The notes below the pieces were generated by a model, which did no database searches, was not told the origin of the DNA, and worked only from the letters and a program-made list of their open reading frames with translations. DNA of 64,000 nucleotides, taken from contig NZ_JXJO01000017.1 of NCBI RefSeq assembly GCF_000826655.1, forward strand, positions 186,001-250,000. The letters are read 5' to 3'. A program made the translations under genes and the position numbers. Of the stretch, positions 62,375 through 64,000 are shown piece by piece (the first letter of the stretch is position 1; each line of letters starts with the position of its first letter). Source of the stretch: Psychroserpens damuponensis. GTDB taxonomy: Bacteria; Bacteroidota; Bacteroidia; Flavobacteriales; Flavobacteriaceae.

Positions 62375-63304
62375 TTAAATAAATTTTTGTCGCTCCACCA
62401 TATAGGTTGTCAAAATCTTGTCAAAATATGTGTTAATATCTGCCTCAACATATTTAATTTGATATTGACCACACTTTAATTTTATACTCTTAAAATAATC
62501 ATTCACAGCACTTTGATAACCTTCTTTTACGGTGTCAGGATATAAATTTATGAATTCATTGGTTTCAACATCAATAAATCGCTTTGGTGAATTATCAAAA
62601 TCAAACTTTAACTCTTTTTTTTTATCAATAACATGAAATAAGACAACTTCGTGTTTATTATGCTTGAGATGTCTTAAGGCTTCAAATAGTTTTATGCTAT
62701 CAGTTGACGTTTGAAACATATCTGTAAAAAAGAAAATAAGCGACCGTCTATGAATATTTTCTGCAATTTGGTGCAAGTACGTATACGTTTCAGTTTGCTT
62801 ATTAAGAGGTTTAGAAACGACCATTTTACTCAACTCTGCCAATAACATTTGATGATGACGTTCACTTCCCTTTTCTGGAGCGTAATAATCATATGCATCA
62901 CTATAAACGCTTAAACCAACGGCATCTCGCTGTTTTTTTAATATATGCATTAATGCTGCGGAAGCTAAAGCAGAAAACCCAATTTTGTTTAAATTACCTA
63001 TGGCAAAGTCTTTAATATCAGGGTAATGCATGGAGCTACTATTATCTACAATAAGATGACAACGCAAATTGGTTTCATCATCATAGCGCTTGGTATACAA
63101 CTTGTCTGTTTTTGCGTAAAGTTTCCAATCAATATGGCGTGTGCTTTCACCTTGATTATAGATTTTATGTTCGGCAAACTCTGCTGAGAACCCGTGAAAC
63201 GGACTTTTATGCATACCTGCAATAAAACCTTCAACCACTTGCTTTGCGAGTAATTCTAGGTTTTTAAAGCCTCCTGCTTTATTGAGTTCTGCTTGTAGGT
63301 TCAT
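62375..63304 (-). CDS. DUF58-domain protein
   Basis: About 309 residues from the chosen ATG at 63304 (MNLQAELNKAGGFKNLELLAK), which fits the usual family start; an in-frame ATG at 63364 adds 20 residues. The DUF58 signature HKSPFHGFSAEFAEHKIYNQGESTRHIDWK is split over residues ~30-60, followed by a von Willebrand A-like domain (LIVDNSSSMHYP with a DxSxS-type metal site). DUF58 proteins normally sit in a MoxR-AAA/batA operon, and here no such partner is visible. Probably an envelope chaperone function. Confidence 0.9.
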   Translation of the reverse strand: MNLQAELNKAGGFKNLELLAKQVVEGFIAGMHKSPFHGFSAEFAEHKIYNQGESTRHIDWKLYAKTDKLYTKRYDDETNLRCHLIVDNSSSMHYPDIKDFAIGNLNKIGFSALASAALMHILKKQRDAVGLSVYSDAYDYYAPEKGSERHHQMLLAELSKMVVSKPLNKQTETYTYLHQIAENIHRRSLIFFFTDMFQTSTDSIKLFEALRHLKHNKHEVVLFHVIDKKKELKFDFDNSPKRFIDVETNEFINLYPDTVKEGYQSAVNDYFKSIKLKCGQYQIKYVEADINTYFDKILTTYMVERQKFI

Positions 63305-63454
63305 ATTTATTTCCCGTAGAAACGGAAACCTTTTAAGGTCAATTTCTCCATAGAGAAAATCCATTTCTTATTAATTAATACTGCATCTGGCCGGCTTTTT
63401 TATATTCCTGACGCTACTTTGTGAATTTTAAACTTTCCGAAGAAAAAAAACAGT

Positions 63455-63997
63455 TTAGATAATACCGTCTACAATACCGTAGGCTTTAGATTCTTCTGCT
63501 CCCATCCAATGATCACGATTAAAATCTTTCATGACTTTGTCAAAATCTTGACCGCAATTATCTGCTAAAATTTTAGCACTTAATTCTTTCGTTTTTAAAA
63601 TTTCTTGAGCTGTAATTTCAATATCACTGGCTTGACCACGTGCTCCACCACTTGGTTGGTGAATCATTACTCTAGCGTGTGGTTGGATAAAGCGTTTTCC
63701 TTTTGTACCAACAGATAATAATATAGATCCCATTGATGCGGCCAAACCTGTACATATTGTAGAGACATCACTGTTGAGTGATTTAATGCAGTCGTACATT
63801 GCAAAACCAGATGTTACATAACCTCCTGGACTATTTATGTATAAATGGATGTCCTTGGTCTCTAACGAGTCTAAATACATTAAACGGTCTATCACATGTT
63901 TTGCCGATTTATCATCTACCATTCCCCAAAGAAATACTTTGCGCTCTTCTAATAATTTACTGTCAATTAAGTCTTGCGTTTTTGCTTGCTTACTCAT
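63455..63997 (-). CDS. clpP: ATP-dependent Clp protease proteolytic subunit (second-type ClpP)
   Basis: A 180-residue serine protease. The catalytic triad is visible: S88 in GLAASMGS, H113 in VMIHQPSGG and D162 in FNRDHWM. INSPGGYVTSG is also typical. It is shorter than the usual ~195-225 residues and lacks a long N-terminal extension, like the extra ClpP copy many flavobacteria carry away from tig-clpX. It forms the tetradecameric chamber that degrades substrates fed by Clp ATPases. The ATG is 3 bp inside the window edge. Confidence 0.93.
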   Translation of the reverse strand: MSKQAKTQDLIDSKLLEERKVFLWGMVDDKSAKHVIDRLMYLDSLETKDIHLYINSPGGYVTSGFAMYDCIKSLNSDVSTICTGLAASMGSILLSVGTKGKRFIQPHARVMIHQPSGGARGQASDIEITAQEILKTKELSAKILADNCGQDFDKVMKDFNRDHWMGAEESKAYGIVDGII

Positions 63998-64000
63998 ATA

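Noticed and set aside
1-64000. CRISPR arrays, insertion sequences, rRNA operons
   Set aside because: No regularly spaced long repeats, no transposase-like protein and no rRNA-like sequence was seen on reading both strands.

Overview
The window looks like chromosomal DNA from a marine-type member of the Flavobacteriaceae (Bacteroidota). The signs are strong A+T richness, proteins with type IX secretion (T9SS) C-terminal sorting domains, BlaI/M56-peptidase pairs, TPR histidine kinases with NarL-type partners, DUF4407, DUF4230 and DUF1272 genes, and TAnnTTTG-type promoters. It carries about 60 protein genes, two tRNAs (Leu-TAG and Asp-GTC) and at least two decayed genes. I saw no rRNA, CRISPR array or insertion sequence.

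Positions 1-6430 look like the end of an integrated element lying against the 3' end of tRNA-Leu. They hold an AbiE-type toxin-antitoxin operon (with an AbiEi-like regulator, a UPF0489 protein and an unknown partial gene), a DUF932 gene with a tiny coupled upstream gene, and a ParB-family gene. A ~130-bp leader is duplicated in front of the tiny gene and the ParB gene. A 40-bp copy of the 5' half of tRNA-Leu sits just upstream of the intact tRNA. Positions 6700-17500 are ordinary chromosomal genes: peptidases, a BlaI/M56 pair with a clear operator, DUF4407, a STAS protein, an S37-like peptidase, and DUF1272 and PhnA zinc proteins.

The most interesting part is 17.5-41.9 kb. An exopolysaccharide locus includes mannose-6-phosphate isomerase, a receiver domain fused to a glycosyltransferase, a paralogous glycosyltransferase that has lost its DxD motif, a large membrane glycosyltransferase-like protein, a membrane-anchored glycoside hydrolase, a GT4 enzyme, a flippase with a STAS partner, and a TPR/beta-barrel exporter. 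It is followed by a large T9SS surface protein. Next comes a seven-gene, nearly gap-free operon encoding a receiver, an H-NOX haem protein, a PAS kinase, a FIST-domain protein (the NosP fold), a second kinase, an HPt protein and a LytTR response regulator. H-NOX and FIST/NosP proteins are the two known bacterial nitric-oxide sensor families. A repeated box (read leftward: ACAGYAAT, ACCRTTCGT, ACAGTAAAT at 11-bp steps, close to the LytTR half-site consensus) lies upstream of the sensor operon itself and of at least four export or surface transcription units. I infer a nitric-oxide-responsive phosphorelay that controls polysaccharide production, export and adhesion through LytTR, with a second output through the receiver-glycosyltransferase.

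Positions 42-48 kb carry a leftward operon with ruvC, an LRR lipoprotein, hemW, a cyclase, DUF4230 and a GNAT gene now broken by four stops. Positions 48-52 kb carry a rightward membrane/glycosyltransferase/BI-1 group. Positions 52-58 kb hold a second BlaI/M56 module with a different operator and tandem TonB-like domains, followed by a GATase-like protein and DUF456. Positions 58-64 kb hold a NarL-type two-component pair, a 56-residue secreted peptide gene, tRNA-Asp, a DUF58 protein and a second-type ClpP.
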